From assembly GCF_000337515.1 (NCBI RefSeq), contig NZ_AOIQ01000002.1:1-64000 (forward strand): a stretch of DNA of 64,000 bases, in the 5' to 3' direction. The notes below the pieces were generated by a model, which did no database searches, was not told the origin of the DNA, and was given only the letters and a program-made list of their open reading frames with translations. How positions within the stretch are numbered: position 1 is the stretch's first letter; every line of letters begins with the position of its first letter. Position numbers and translations under genes: made by a program. Of the stretch, positions 44,833 to 53,736 are shown piece after piece. This DNA comes from Halovivax asiaticus JCM 14624. GTDB taxonomy: Archaea; Halobacteriota; Halobacteria; Halobacteriales; Natrialbaceae.

Positions 44833-46113
44833 ATGGCAATGACGTTCCACGAACGTGACTTCATGGAGGGGACCCTGGGAACCCAGGCGGTCGACTGGGA
44901 GGGCCGCATCGACACCCAGCGGCTGCGCGAGGAGCGCAAACAGCGCGCGCTGGAGCGACTGCAGGAGACCGACCTCGGCGCATTGCTCCTGCTCTCGGAT
45001 CCGAACATCCGCTACGTCACCGGCCTCGCGATGACCGGCGGCAGCGGTGCCGACCACTACACCCTGCTGACCGAGGAGGGTGACGTGGTCCACTGGGACA
45101 CGGCCGATCACGCGAGCAACCAGCGCGCGAACTGTCCGTGGCTGCAGGACATCCGCTACGCCTGTCCCGGCTTGGGGAACGTTCCGCGCGCGTCGGGCAG
45201 CGACTCCGCGCGTCGCTTCCTGATCTCGACGATGGTCGAGACGGTGACGACGGCCATGGACGAGTACGGCGTCGCGGACGAGACACTCGGTCTCGACGTG
45301 GGGAACTCGGGCCTTGTCTCCGGATTCGAAGACGCCGGCGTCGAGGTCGACGTCTCGACCTGCAACGCCGTGATGGAGGACGCTCGCAAGATCAAGACCG
45401 AAGAGGAGATCGAGGCGTTGCGGATGGTCGCCGCGATCTGTGAGGCCGGCTTCCAGAAGATCACGGAGACAGCCAAACCCGGCATGCGCGAGAACGAGGT
45501 GTGGGGCGAGGCCGTGGGCGAACTTTGGCGCCACGGCGCGTTCGTCGGCGGCGGCTACCTCACATCGGGTCCCAACACCTGGCCGAAACACCAGGCCAAC
45601 ACCACTGACCGGATGATCCGGCCTGGCGACCTGGTCTACGCCGACATGTACAACATCGGCTATCTCGGCTACCGCTCGTGTTACTACCGCACGTTTGCCA
45701 TGGGCGAGCCGACCCAGGCCCAGCAGGACGCCTACGAGACCGCGCGCGACAACCTCTACGACGTGCTCGAACGGATCGAACCCGGCGTGACGACGGACGA
45801 GATCGCCCAGGGCTTTCCCGATATGGAGGGCGAGCACGCCGACTTCTACGACGCCGACGAGCACTGGCAGATGACCACCAACCACTGGGCTCACGGGCTC
45901 GGCCTCCAGCTCTACGAGGTGCCGCTCATCTGGCGCGGCCTCTCGCCCGACCACCCGATCGAAATCGAGGAGGGCATGACGATGGCCGTCGAGACGCAGG
46001 AACCCGCCGACCGGCAGGGCGTCCGCGTCGAGGAGATGGTCGTCGTCCGCGAGAACGGCGTCGAGATCCTGAGCCAGTGGCCCGTCGAGGAGATCACGAC
46101 GATCGACTACTGA
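44833..46113 (+). CDS. M24 (creatinase/Xaa-Pro peptidase/DddP-like) family protein with degenerate metal site
   Basis: 426 residues: N-terminal creatinase-N-like domain (about 25-180) and C-terminal pita-bread domain (about 195-420). The M24 ligands appear as D271 (YADMYN), H354 (HWAHGLGL), E387 (VETQE) and E400 (VRVEEMVV), but the second Asp, expected in G-Y-x-S-D-x-x-R-T, is Cys283 in GYRSCYYRTF, and a DddP-type Asp at position 273 is Tyr. It is therefore not a normal two-metal aminopeptidase. Creatinase-like or lyase-like chemistry is possible. It is divergent from the ThDP gene and followed by an LLM oxidoreductase. Confidence 0.88.
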   Translation: MAMTFHERDFMEGTLGTQAVDWEGRIDTQRLREERKQRALERLQETDLGALLLLSDPNIRYVTGLAMTGGSGADHYTLLTEEGDVVHWDTADHASNQRANCPWLQDIRYACPGLGNVPRASGSDSARRFLISTMVETVTTAMDEYGVADETLGLDVGNSGLVSGFEDAGVEVDVSTCNAVMEDARKIKTEEEIEALRMVAAICEAGFQKITETAKPGMRENEVWGEAVGELWRHGAFVGGGYLTSGPNTWPKHQANTTDRMIRPGDLVYADMYNIGYLGYRSCYYRTFAMGEPTQAQQDAYETARDNLYDVLERIEPGVTTDEIAQGFPDMEGEHADFYDADEHWQMTTNHWAHGLGLQLYEVPLIWRGLSPDHPIEIEEGMTMAVETQEPADRQGVRVEEMVVVRENGVEILSQWPVEEITTIDY

Positions 46114-46230
46114 GCCCGCTCCGCCCACAGACGCAACTGCGAGCCGGATTCGTGCTCCCGCCGCCGAGGGGTCCCGTCGGGGCTAACCGGAGTCGGGAGA
46201 TGTATAGTGGTCTCCGAGAAACCCTCCCGT

Positions 46231-47238
46231 ATGCAACTCGGGACCGGCCTCTTCACCGGCCAGCGCCGACCGGACGATGACCGACCGACGAGCGAGCTGT
46301 ACGACGAGATCCTGGATCTCACGCGGACGATCGAGGACGTCGGGCTCGACAGCGCCTGGGTCTCCGAACACCACTTCCTCGAAGACGAGTACCTCTCCGG
46401 CACGTTGCCGACGCTGGGGGCGATGGCGGCGGTGACCGACGAGATCGAGATCGGCTCCTGCGTGGCGCTCGGGCCGCTGTACGATCCGATCCACCTCGCC
46501 GAAGACGCCGCGACGGTCGATCTTCTCTCGGGTGGCCGGAGTACGCTCGGGCTCGCGATCGGGTCGAACCCCACGGAGTTCGACGTCTTCGGCGTTCCCC
46601 TGGAGGAACGCGCCGAACGGCTGGCCGACCTCGGCTCCTTCCTCGATGGCGCCTGGAGCGAGGGTGACCTCGGCTACGACTCCGAGTTCCACGACGTACC
46701 GACAGACGTCTCGATCACACCCAAACCCGACGACGGGCACGTCCCCACGATGCTCGGCGGGGCGGCAAAACCCGCCGTTCGCCGGGCGGCACGAACCGCT
46801 GACGGCTGGTGCGCCCCATCCTCGCTGTCGATCGAGGGCGTTCGCAAGCGCGTCGAGGACATCCGGAACGTCCGCGAGGCGGAGGATATCGACGGCGAGT
46901 TCACGATCTACGTGCTCCAGCACGGGTGGGTCGGCGACTCCCGCGAGGACGCGTGGGAGACGATGCGCGACGGCTACCTCTTCATCCAGCGTCGCTACGC
47001 CGAGATCTTCTCCGGCGACCCCGTCGATTCGCTCGACGAGGAGCGAATTCAGGAACTCAAGGAACAGGCTATCTTCGGGACGCCCGAGCAGGTGACCGAG
47101 GAACTGGAGGACTACCGGGAGGCCCTCGGCGACGACATCCACTTCATCTTCCGCACCTACCACCCCGGAACCGATACCGAAGCGATGACGGAGTGTGTGA
47201 CCCGTCTTGGTGAGGAGGTCGCGCCGAATCTGCGATAG
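46231..47238 (+). CDS. LLM-class (luciferase-like, F420- or FMN-dependent) oxidoreductase
   Basis: 335 residues, TIM-barrel. WVSEHHFLEDEYLSG near residue 45, the SGGRSTLGLAIGS flavin phosphate loop (residues about 105-118) and RTADGWCAP are LLM motifs. In haloarchaea these enzymes use F420 or FMN; cofD in this window shows F420 synthesis. The start ATG 46231 has a TATA-like TGTATAG about 27 bases before it; the earlier in-frame GTG at 46207 lies inside the promoter. It is co-oriented with the M24 gene (117-base gap) but has its own promoter. Confidence 0.92.
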   Translation: MQLGTGLFTGQRRPDDDRPTSELYDEILDLTRTIEDVGLDSAWVSEHHFLEDEYLSGTLPTLGAMAAVTDEIEIGSCVALGPLYDPIHLAEDAATVDLLSGGRSTLGLAIGSNPTEFDVFGVPLEERAERLADLGSFLDGAWSEGDLGYDSEFHDVPTDVSITPKPDDGHVPTMLGGAAKPAVRRAARTADGWCAPSSLSIEGVRKRVEDIRNVREAEDIDGEFTIYVLQHGWVGDSREDAWETMRDGYLFIQRRYAEIFSGDPVDSLDEERIQELKEQAIFGTPEQVTEELEDYREALGDDIHFIFRTYHPGTDTEAMTECVTRLGEEVAPNLR

Positions 47239-47273
47239 GACAGTTTTTGCCTCGGTCGCAGGTATCGTGGTCC

Positions 47274-47756
47274 ATGAACGTTCGCCCGCTCCGTGCTGAC
47301 GAGATCGACCGACTGATCGACGATCTCTGGCTGCCGTTCGCCCGCGAGATGGCCGATCTCGACGCGTACAACGAACTCGCCGCGGACGTCAGGGCGGACG
47401 CGTACTCGTACCGGCAGGCGAAACTGTCGGACGAGTCGACCGCCATCTTCGTCGCGACGGTCGACGACGAGCTGGCCGGGTACGTGCGGGTGACGGCCGA
47501 CCAGACTCCACCCGTGTTCGCCCGCGGGCCCGAAGCGACTATCGGGGAAGTCTACGTCGCACCGTCTCACCGTGGCGACAGTCTCGCGACGGCGCTCCTC
47601 GATCGAGCCGAGTCGTGGGCCGAGGACCGCGGCTGTGAGTACGCCACACTGTCGGTCAACGAACGGAACGAGACCGCACAGGCGGTGTACGACGCGCGCG
47701 AGTACAGCCTGCGTCGGTACAAGATGGACAAACGCCTCGGCTCCCGTGTCGACTGA
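47274..47756 (+). CDS. GNAT family N-acetyltransferase
   Basis: 160 residues. APSHRGDSLATALLDRA is the acetyl-CoA motif A and LSVNERNETAQAVYDAREYSLRRYKM motif B. N-terminal MNVRPLRADEIDRL is the typical GNAT start, which supports ATG 47274 over the in-frame 47247. It follows the LLM gene by 35 bases and could belong to the same transcript. Substrate unknown. Confidence 0.9.
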   Translation: MNVRPLRADEIDRLIDDLWLPFAREMADLDAYNELAADVRADAYSYRQAKLSDESTAIFVATVDDELAGYVRVTADQTPPVFARGPEATIGEVYVAPSHRGDSLATALLDRAESWAEDRGCEYATLSVNERNETAQAVYDAREYSLRRYKMDKRLGSRVD

Positions 47757-47902
47757 TGGTCGCGGGACGCTGGTATCGACCATACCTAGTCGCGCATGGG
47801 GCCCGATTGTGTGAGCCGTCGGATCCGATTTCGGTCGGTCCCACTTCTGGAAGCAAAAATGGGGGCACGAGGAACGGGTTCGTTCCTCGACGGTACCGCC
47901 TC

Positions 47903-50629
47903 TCACCGTGGCCCGGTGAGTGCCGCTTCGATGAGTTTCGACTCGGCCTTCCGCAGGTGCTGGTGGAACGTCGACGGGGCGATATCGAGCGAGTCGGCGA
48001 CGTCCTCGCCGGAGGCCAGCCGTGGCCACTCGAAGAACCCGCGGAAGTAGGCGGCCTCGACGCTCGAGCGCTGCTGGTCGGTGAGGCTATCGAGCGGCTG
48101 TTCACCGTCACCGGCGAACGGCGTTTCCCGGGTGACCTGCGTTCGCGAGAGCAAGTCGATCTGTGGATAGCCGTCCGTCATCGCGTCGACGAACGCTCTG
48201 ATATCGGTGTGCGGTGAGAGCTGCACCGTCAGTCCGACGTCTCCATCTTCGACGACCGCTTCGTCGACGTACCCGCCCCGGGAGGCGATCAGCGAGAGAA
48301 TCGTCGGTTCCGTGAGCCGTACGGAAAACCGGATCGAGTCGCCGGCCTCTCGAATCGTCAGGTCCGTCCAGGCCGAGGTGGTCTCGATGAGCCGTTCGAG
48401 GCCGTCGACGGCGCACGGGGTCGCCGATCCGTAGAGCTGGAAAGTCTCTTCGGACACCTGTGTGACGTGGTCGATCCGGGCGCTGCCATTCATCTCGACG
48501 TCGGTATCCTCCTTGGCGAACGCGTCCGGCAGGTGGAATTCGATCTCGACGACTTCGTCGCTCACGAGTGCCTGTTTACGCTCCGTGGCGGCGATCGAGT
48601 GGCCGATCACCTCGCCGAGTTGGGCGACGACGGCGCGCTCCTCGGCGGTGAAGGCGTTCTGGCGATCCGTGTAGACGTTGAGCACTCCGTAGACGGTATC
48701 TTCGTGGGCGATCGGGATGGCCGCAGAGGCCCGAAAGTCGTAGGCCTCGGCGGTGCCTCGCCAGGGATCGTAGCGCTCGTCGTCCCGCGCATTCCGCGTT
48801 ACCTGGATCTCGCCAGTTCTGAACGCGCGCCCGGTCGGCCCTCGACTCCGTTCGTCGGCCGGGTCGATCGAGATGGTATTGTCGTCCAGGTAGCCCTCGA
48901 CGCCGGCCTCAGCACGCATCGAGACGGTCTTCGAGTCGAAGTCGGCCGTCCCTACCCAGGCGAACTCGTAGCTCTCGGCGGCCGCCAGGCGTTCGACGAC
49001 GGTCCGCTCGATCTCCTGACGTGTCGACTGGTCGATTACCGCGTCGGTGAGTTCCCGGACGACTTCGTTCAGCCCGTTGAGCGCCTCGAGCCGTTCGCGC
49101 TGATCGACGAGTTGGCGTTCGCGTTGGTCCCGGTCGATCGCCGACGCGAGGATGGTCGCCACGGTCCGGACGAAGTTCGTGTCGGTCTCGTCGACCGAGC
49201 GCCGCTCGGTGTCGTGGACGCCGAACACGCCCCACGGGTCGTTCGCCGGCCCGATGACGACGCTGATCCCGCCAGCGACGTCGTGATCGGTGAGGAGCGC
49301 CGGCCCGCTGAATCGGGTCTCCTCGCACAGGTCCTCGACGACGACCGGCTGGTCGGTCCGGAGCGTGTAGGCCGCCTGTGAGTCGTCCTCGGTCGCCGAG
49401 ACCGTCGCTTCGCCCACGAGCCCGTCGTCCCACCCGACGCCCTGGCGCAACCGGAGCGCCTCGCCATCGTCGTCCAGATCGAGCACCTTGCAGTACTCGG
49501 TGTCGAGTGTCTCGGCGACGAGCGTCGTCACGCCGTCGAGTAGGTCGTCCACGTCGTGCATCTCGAGTGCTCGACGAGCGATCGTCGCCACAACGTTTTG
49601 TTGCTCGACGCGTTTTCTGAGCCGCCGTTCTTTCCGCTTGCGAGCCGTGACGTCGCGCGTGTAGACGGAGAGGCCCGACTCGGATGGGTAGATCGTGTAC
49701 TCGTACCAGACTTCGGTCGTGCTATGTCTCTCCTCGTCGACGACGGGTTCTTGTGTGGCTCTGGCCGTCTCGAGTGCCGATTCGAACTGCTGAGACGTCT
49801 CGGTGACCACGACGAGTGGTTCGCCGATGTCTTCCTCGTCGACGTCGAGTATCGCCTTCGCGCGATCGTTCACGTACGTGAGTCTGTCTTCGTCGTCGAG
49901 CCCGTAGACCCCGTCCGAGACCCGATCGAAGACGGCGTCGAGCTCTCGCTCCAGTTCGTCGCGCTGTCGTTCGACGAGCTCGGCGTGATCTTCGAGGCGA
50001 CGTTCGTAGGCGCGTCGCTCGGTCATGTCGCGCGTCACTTTCGTGAATCCCGTGAGGGTCCCGTCGTCGTCCCGGATCGCCGTGATCGTGACGTTCGCCC
50101 AGAATCGCGTGCCGTCGGCGCGCACGCGCCACCCCTCGTCTTCGATCGAGCCCAGCCGCGTGGCCGCTCGCAGATTCCGTTCGGGGACGCCTTCCGCGAC
50201 GTCTTCGTCAGTGTAGAAGGTCTCGAAGTGTCGGCCGACGATGTCACCGGCCTCGTAGCCCTTGATCCGCTCGGCACCTTCGTTCCAGCTCTGGACGCGC
50301 CCGTCGGGGGCGAGGGCGAAGATCGCGTACTCGGAGACCGCCTCGACGAACTTCTCGAACTGCACCGACCTGCCGGGGTCGTCCCGAGCGGATTCGGCCG
50401 TCGACACCCCGGAGACGTCCTCCGGGTCGCGCCACCAGACCCGGGCACTCGCACCTACTTTCTTGGTCCGAACGACGCCTCGATCGGCGAGTCGCTCGAG
50501 CCGCTCGTACGTCGACCGTCGGCCGAGATCGAGTCGGGACGCGACCTCCGATGTCGACAGCGGTTCGACGCGATCGTCGAACGCCCCGACGGTCTCGCGA
50601 AGTGTGTCCGTCAGTTCCGGTGGCACCAT
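47903..50629 (-). CDS. multi-domain sensor-regulator: HTH, two PAS, two GAF, HTH-10
   Basis: 908 residues with no membrane segment. Rough order: N-terminal winged helix (20-75, SEVASRLDLGRRSTYERL); PAS 1 (90-205, SWNEGAERIKGYEAGDIVG); PAS 2 (225-335); GAF 1 (365-505); GAF 2 (540-680); bacterio-opsin-activator domain (690-850); HTH-10 (850-905, LTDQQRSSVEAAYFRGFFEWPR). It is a cytoplasmic one-component regulator that could sense redox, light or small ligands. ATG 50629 was chosen over 50659 because it begins just before the winged helix. Two DNA-binding ends in one protein are unusual. Confidence 0.9.
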   Translation of the reverse strand: MVPPELTDTLRETVGAFDDRVEPLSTSEVASRLDLGRRSTYERLERLADRGVVRTKKVGASARVWWRDPEDVSGVSTAESARDDPGRSVQFEKFVEAVSEYAIFALAPDGRVQSWNEGAERIKGYEAGDIVGRHFETFYTDEDVAEGVPERNLRAATRLGSIEDEGWRVRADGTRFWANVTITAIRDDDGTLTGFTKVTRDMTERRAYERRLEDHAELVERQRDELERELDAVFDRVSDGVYGLDDEDRLTYVNDRAKAILDVDEEDIGEPLVVVTETSQQFESALETARATQEPVVDEERHSTTEVWYEYTIYPSESGLSVYTRDVTARKRKERRLRKRVEQQNVVATIARRALEMHDVDDLLDGVTTLVAETLDTEYCKVLDLDDDGEALRLRQGVGWDDGLVGEATVSATEDDSQAAYTLRTDQPVVVEDLCEETRFSGPALLTDHDVAGGISVVIGPANDPWGVFGVHDTERRSVDETDTNFVRTVATILASAIDRDQRERQLVDQRERLEALNGLNEVVRELTDAVIDQSTRQEIERTVVERLAAAESYEFAWVGTADFDSKTVSMRAEAGVEGYLDDNTISIDPADERSRGPTGRAFRTGEIQVTRNARDDERYDPWRGTAEAYDFRASAAIPIAHEDTVYGVLNVYTDRQNAFTAEERAVVAQLGEVIGHSIAATERKQALVSDEVVEIEFHLPDAFAKEDTDVEMNGSARIDHVTQVSEETFQLYGSATPCAVDGLERLIETTSAWTDLTIREAGDSIRFSVRLTEPTILSLIASRGGYVDEAVVEDGDVGLTVQLSPHTDIRAFVDAMTDGYPQIDLLSRTQVTRETPFAGDGEQPLDSLTDQQRSSVEAAYFRGFFEWPRLASGEDVADSLDIAPSTFHQHLRKAESKLIEAALTGPR

Positions 50630-50963
50630 TACGTGCGGGAAGCGCGGAACCGCCGTCAACCCTCCGCCGGCGGATGCCGGGACGCTTGACGAAACAGACT
50701 GTCATTACCGTTTGAATCGATCGTCCGAATCGAACGCTTCTAACGGATCGTTACATCGTTACAGGCCTAATTGTTGGCGCTCGCCACTTAGGGTCGTCCG
50801 GTTCTTCGTACCAGGTACGTCGGTGGTTGTCCGGGTGACGACGGATGGCGTTCACACGCTCGCCCTCGTCCCCCGCATCGCCGACGCGGTGGCTCGGCCG
50901 TCGGCGCTCTCCCGTTCGCGGTGGGACGCCTCGATGGCCGACGCCGAACGACGCGCGATATCC
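50630..50963. other. divergent intergenic region, no further gene
   Basis: About 330 bases between the sensor-regulator and the DUF7344-like gene. Reads as non-coding with a few A/T patches (e.g. CTAACGGATCGTTACATCG near 50741). The open frame 50262-51278 runs through it but only its end is coding. Confidence 0.45.
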
Positions 50964-51278
50964 ATGACACAGGCATACCCGCACCCCACGATCGAACTGA
51001 CCGAACAGAACGACCTGACCGACAGCGAACGGTACCGTCTGCTCTCGTCGGAGCGTCGGCGCCGCGTGCTGGCGATTCTCGCGAACCGGAACGGTCCGAT
51101 CTCGTGTGACGAACTCGCCGGGATGCTCGTCGCCGAACAGGGCGGGAGCGACGCGAGCGAGGACGGCCGCCGTGACGTGGCCATCTCGCTCCATCACTCG
51201 GACCTGCCGATGCTCGACGATCTTGGAATCGCCACGTACGATCCCACGGCGAACGTCGTCGTCGGCCATGGGCGCTGA
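50964..51278 (+). CDS. small winged-helix protein (DUF7344-like)
   Basis: 104 residues. SSERRRRVLAILANRNGPISCDELAGMLV and ISLHHSDLPMLDDLGIATYDPTANVVV match the R-x-x-x-L / DELA / LHH-x-DLP-x-L / G-x-x-x-YD pattern also seen in the protein at 34877-35230. ATG 50964 was chosen because the domain starts soon after; an ATG at 50934 would add ten residues. It lies divergently beside the PAS/GAF/HTH-10 regulator. Role unknown, probably DNA binding. Confidence 0.75.
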   Translation: MTQAYPHPTIELTEQNDLTDSERYRLLSSERRRRVLAILANRNGPISCDELAGMLVAEQGGSDASEDGRRDVAISLHHSDLPMLDDLGIATYDPTANVVVGHGR

Positions 51279-51545
51279 CCGTCCATCGACGGGTCGAACT
51301 GCACCAGTGAGCACCGCTCGGCGGTAGCCGGCACCATCGCGCGTTTTGCCGGCGGTGAGTACTTTACACATCCAACGCCGTAGCCAGTACATCGTCGCCA
51401 GTCGGCCGAATCGAGTTCTCGCGCCTCCTTCGATCCGAACAACCGGTAGTCACCCGAAGCGATCGCTCTCGGATCGGTCGAACAGCGGAGTCGACAATCG
51501 ACCGAATCGATTACTCGCAATGCATCTGAACGGCGGAAAAGGCCG

Positions 51546-51932
51546 TCACCCGGTCTTGTAGACGCCACGAGCGTCGGCGACGTGCGTGTCGTCGTCCGCT
51601 GCGTAGACGTCGACGTCCACGACACCGACGTCGCCGCCTTGCCTGACGACGTCCGCTTCGGCGTAGAGGTCGCCCGTGCCAGCGCTCAGGTAGTCGATAC
51701 GCATGTCGATCGTCGGCACCGGCTGGTCGACCAGCGAGACGAGCGCCGCGCCACCGACCGTGTCGGCGAGCGTGAACGTGACGCCGCCGTGAGCCATCAA
51801 CCGGTCTTCGTTCCAGGAGAGGTCCTCGGTCATCTCGAGTTCGCCCTCGGCGTGTCCGTCGGCACACGCCGTGACGTCGATCCCGAGCATCGATGCGAAC
51901 GGCATGCCCTCGAAGAATGCTTGCGGATCCAT
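51546..51932 (-). CDS. PaaI-type hotdog thioesterase family protein
   Basis: 128 residues, single hotdog domain. AHGGVTFTLADTVGGAALVSL is the PaaI/4HBT motif, with His-Gly-Gly at the oxyanion helix; IDMRIDYLSAGTGDLYAEADVV is the second half. Probably hydrolyses acyl- or aryl-CoA esters. It is not in the paa operon (55-58 kb) but could serve it. A minus-strand TTTATACG near 51955-51962 lies about 27 bases upstream of the ATG. Confidence 0.88.
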   Translation of the reverse strand: MDPQAFFEGMPFASMLGIDVTACADGHAEGELEMTEDLSWNEDRLMAHGGVTFTLADTVGGAALVSLVDQPVPTIDMRIDYLSAGTGDLYAEADVVRQGGDVGVVDVDVYAADDDTHVADARGVYKTG

Positions 51933-52026
51933 ACGGAAGCATGCGCGTTCCTATCGTATAAACGAGTTGGACTATCGATATCCGATGTGGTGTACGATCG
52001 AGTGAGCCCACTCCTGAACGGCGGAT

Positions 52027-52401
52027 TCAATCACCGTCGTCGATAGTGATCTCGACCCAGACGCGGGCGCGGCCCTGGTTGCGTTCTGGTCGCACGAAAA
52101 TGCGGTGGGTCCCGGTATTTTCGATCGAAAACGTCGCCCTGGGCTCGTTGTCCCGAAGCCTCGCTTTCCCGATTCCAGTACCGTCGGGACCGGCAACCTG
52201 AACGAGGGTGGAATCGGGTGTCACTCTGCGCGTATCGATCCGAACGACGAGCGTCTCGTCGCTCGCGACGTGCATATCGAACGTCGGATCCGCTTCCCAC
52301 TCGCGGACCGGTCGATGAATCCGTCGTTCCTTCTGGCCCCGAGCGAGGCACCCGGCCGTCGAGAGCCCGAGAACGGTGACGACGAACGATCGACGATCCA
52401 T
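52027..52401 (-). CDS. Tat lipoprotein, small, unknown function
   Basis: 124 residues. MDRRSFVVTVLGLSTAGC has the twin Arg, a hydrophobic run and a lipobox Cys18. The mature part is beta-rich (FDMHVASDETLVVRIDTRR, ATFSIENTGTHRIFV, ARVWVEITI), like a small Ig-like or galactose-binding sandwich. No catalytic motif is visible. It is oriented with the permease gene that ends upstream of it, but 93 bases separate them. Confidence 0.75.
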   Translation of the reverse strand: MDRRSFVVTVLGLSTAGCLARGQKERRIHRPVREWEADPTFDMHVASDETLVVRIDTRRVTPDSTLVQVAGPDGTGIGKARLRDNEPRATFSIENTGTHRIFVRPERNQGRARVWVEITIDDGD

Positions 52402-52493
52402 GCAGATTCATCTCCTTAGTCCACGAACATTATTCTACCGCTCCGGAGCATCATCCAAGTCGGGAGCTAACCGAGTTCCGGGACTCGAGGCGG

Positions 52494-53417
52494 TCACCGA
52501 CGACCGGTATCGACTCGCGGATCGAGCGCTCGGTACGCGAAATCTTGGAGCGCGTTCGCGCACACGCCCAGAAAGACGATCACGATCACGCAGCCTAACA
52601 ACACGGGTACGTCCTTCGAGTTCGCCGCTCCGAACACCAGAAGGCCGAGCCCCTCGATTCCGAACAGCACCTCGACGACGAAGACGGAGAGGACGAGCAA
52701 TCCAAGCGCTTCGGTAAATAGCATCGATAGCAGTGGTATCGCCGCGTTCGCGAGCACGTGTCTCGCGACGCGTACCCGTGTCGCTCCCTTGGCACGGACT
52801 AGCTTGACAAAGTCGCTCGTAACGTACTCGAGCGACTGGGCGCGTGCGTAACTCACGTAACTCCCCGTGAGCGTTACAGCGATGAGTGCCACGGGAATCA
52901 CGTGCTTGAACAGGAACGAGGAGTAGGGGATTCGTCCCGAGATGGAATACGAAAGGAGCATGCCGCCGATCCAGAAATTCGGGATGGCGAACAACACGTA
53001 CGTCGCTACGACGCCACCATTTGCCACGCGGCTTCGGGGCCGGATGGCCGCGAAGAGTCCAATGGCGATGCCCAAGAGGATGGCCAGGAGGATTGCTGGA
53101 CCGACGTACTGCATCGTTCGCCAGAGTGCGTTCAGTACCAGTGGAAGAACAGGCTCGCCAGGGGTGTAGACGTATTCGTTGACGGCCGGTCCGCCGCCCT
53201 GTGCACCTCCCCAGTCGAGCGTGAACATCCGGATGAGCCAGTCGACGTACTGTTGCCAGAACGAGCCCTCGCCAGTGAGGCCGGGCGGTCGCGCTCCCGC
53301 TCGTGGCATCATGAAATCGCTCGTAACCGTAAACAACACGAAGACGGCCGTTACTACGGCCCAGACGGCGGTTACTGCGAGACCGAGTTGTTTCAGAACG
53401 AGGGTCGTTTGTCTCAT
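52494..53417 (-). CDS. ABC transporter permease, DppB/OppB type
   Basis: 307 residues with about six helices. Binding-protein-dependent transport inner-membrane domain: SYVSYARAQSLEYVTSDFVKLVRAKGATRVRVARHVLANAAIPLL is the EAA-loop region. PGLTGEGSFWQQYVDWLIRMF is the periplasmic-side loop typical of DppB. Its start overlaps a 66-residue upstream frame by four bases (ATGA). No ATPase or binding protein is adjacent; the only likely partner is the divergent DppC-type permease. Confidence 0.9.
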   Translation of the reverse strand: MRQTTLVLKQLGLAVTAVWAVVTAVFVLFTVTSDFMMPRAGARPPGLTGEGSFWQQYVDWLIRMFTLDWGGAQGGGPAVNEYVYTPGEPVLPLVLNALWRTMQYVGPAILLAILLGIAIGLFAAIRPRSRVANGGVVATYVLFAIPNFWIGGMLLSYSISGRIPYSSFLFKHVIPVALIAVTLTGSYVSYARAQSLEYVTSDFVKLVRAKGATRVRVARHVLANAAIPLLSMLFTEALGLLVLSVFVVEVLFGIEGLGLLVFGAANSKDVPVLLGCVIVIVFLGVCANALQDFAYRALDPRVDTGRR

Positions 53418-53614
53418 ACTTCCGCCTCCATCCGCTGCGTCTGCGGTACGGGTCGTCGGCCCGCGGACGCTACCTGTGTGAACACCCCAGACACGTCGAC
53501 GGGCGTCGACTCGAAACTGAGTCGACCCAATGGTCTATGCGGTACGAATGTACCAGTCGGCATTCCAGACCGGCCGATCGGCCGCACGGATCTGTCTGTC
53601 ACCGGCCCGTCCAT
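53414..53614 (-). CDS. possible 66-residue leader protein upstream of the permease
   Basis: The frame starts ATG 53614 and ends in the ATGA that also starts the permease. A TTTTTATC box (minus strand, 53638-53645) sits about 28 bases before this ATG, so the mRNA would be leaderless and would begin with this frame; the permease ATG, about 200 bases downstream, would be reached by coupling. The protein is Pro/Val/Arg/Thr-rich with no recognised fold or membrane helix. It may be a real leader protein, a remnant, or an untranslated leader with a chance frame. Confidence 0.4.
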   Translation of the reverse strand: MDGPVTDRSVRPIGRSGMPTGTFVPHRPLGRLSFESTPVDVSGVFTQVASAGRRPVPQTQRMEAEV

Positions 53615-53637
53615 GTCAACTAATCTACGCGCATGGT

Positions 53638-53645
53638 GATAAAAA
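53638..53645 (-). promoter_or_regulatory. TATA box for the leader frame and DppB-type permease
   Basis: TTTTTATC on the minus strand, about 28 bases before ATG 53614. It is the only A/T-rich box upstream of the permease. Confidence 0.5.
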
Positions 53646-53736
53646 TCTACCGTCGTCGACCCATTACCGGGGAGCTCCGGGTCCGTTAGTATAGATAGAT
53701 TTATGATATTCTATTTTATGTTTGCGACTAGCGTCC

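Noticed and set aside
44569-46128. 519-codon minus-strand frame
   Set aside because: Shadow of the M24 gene.
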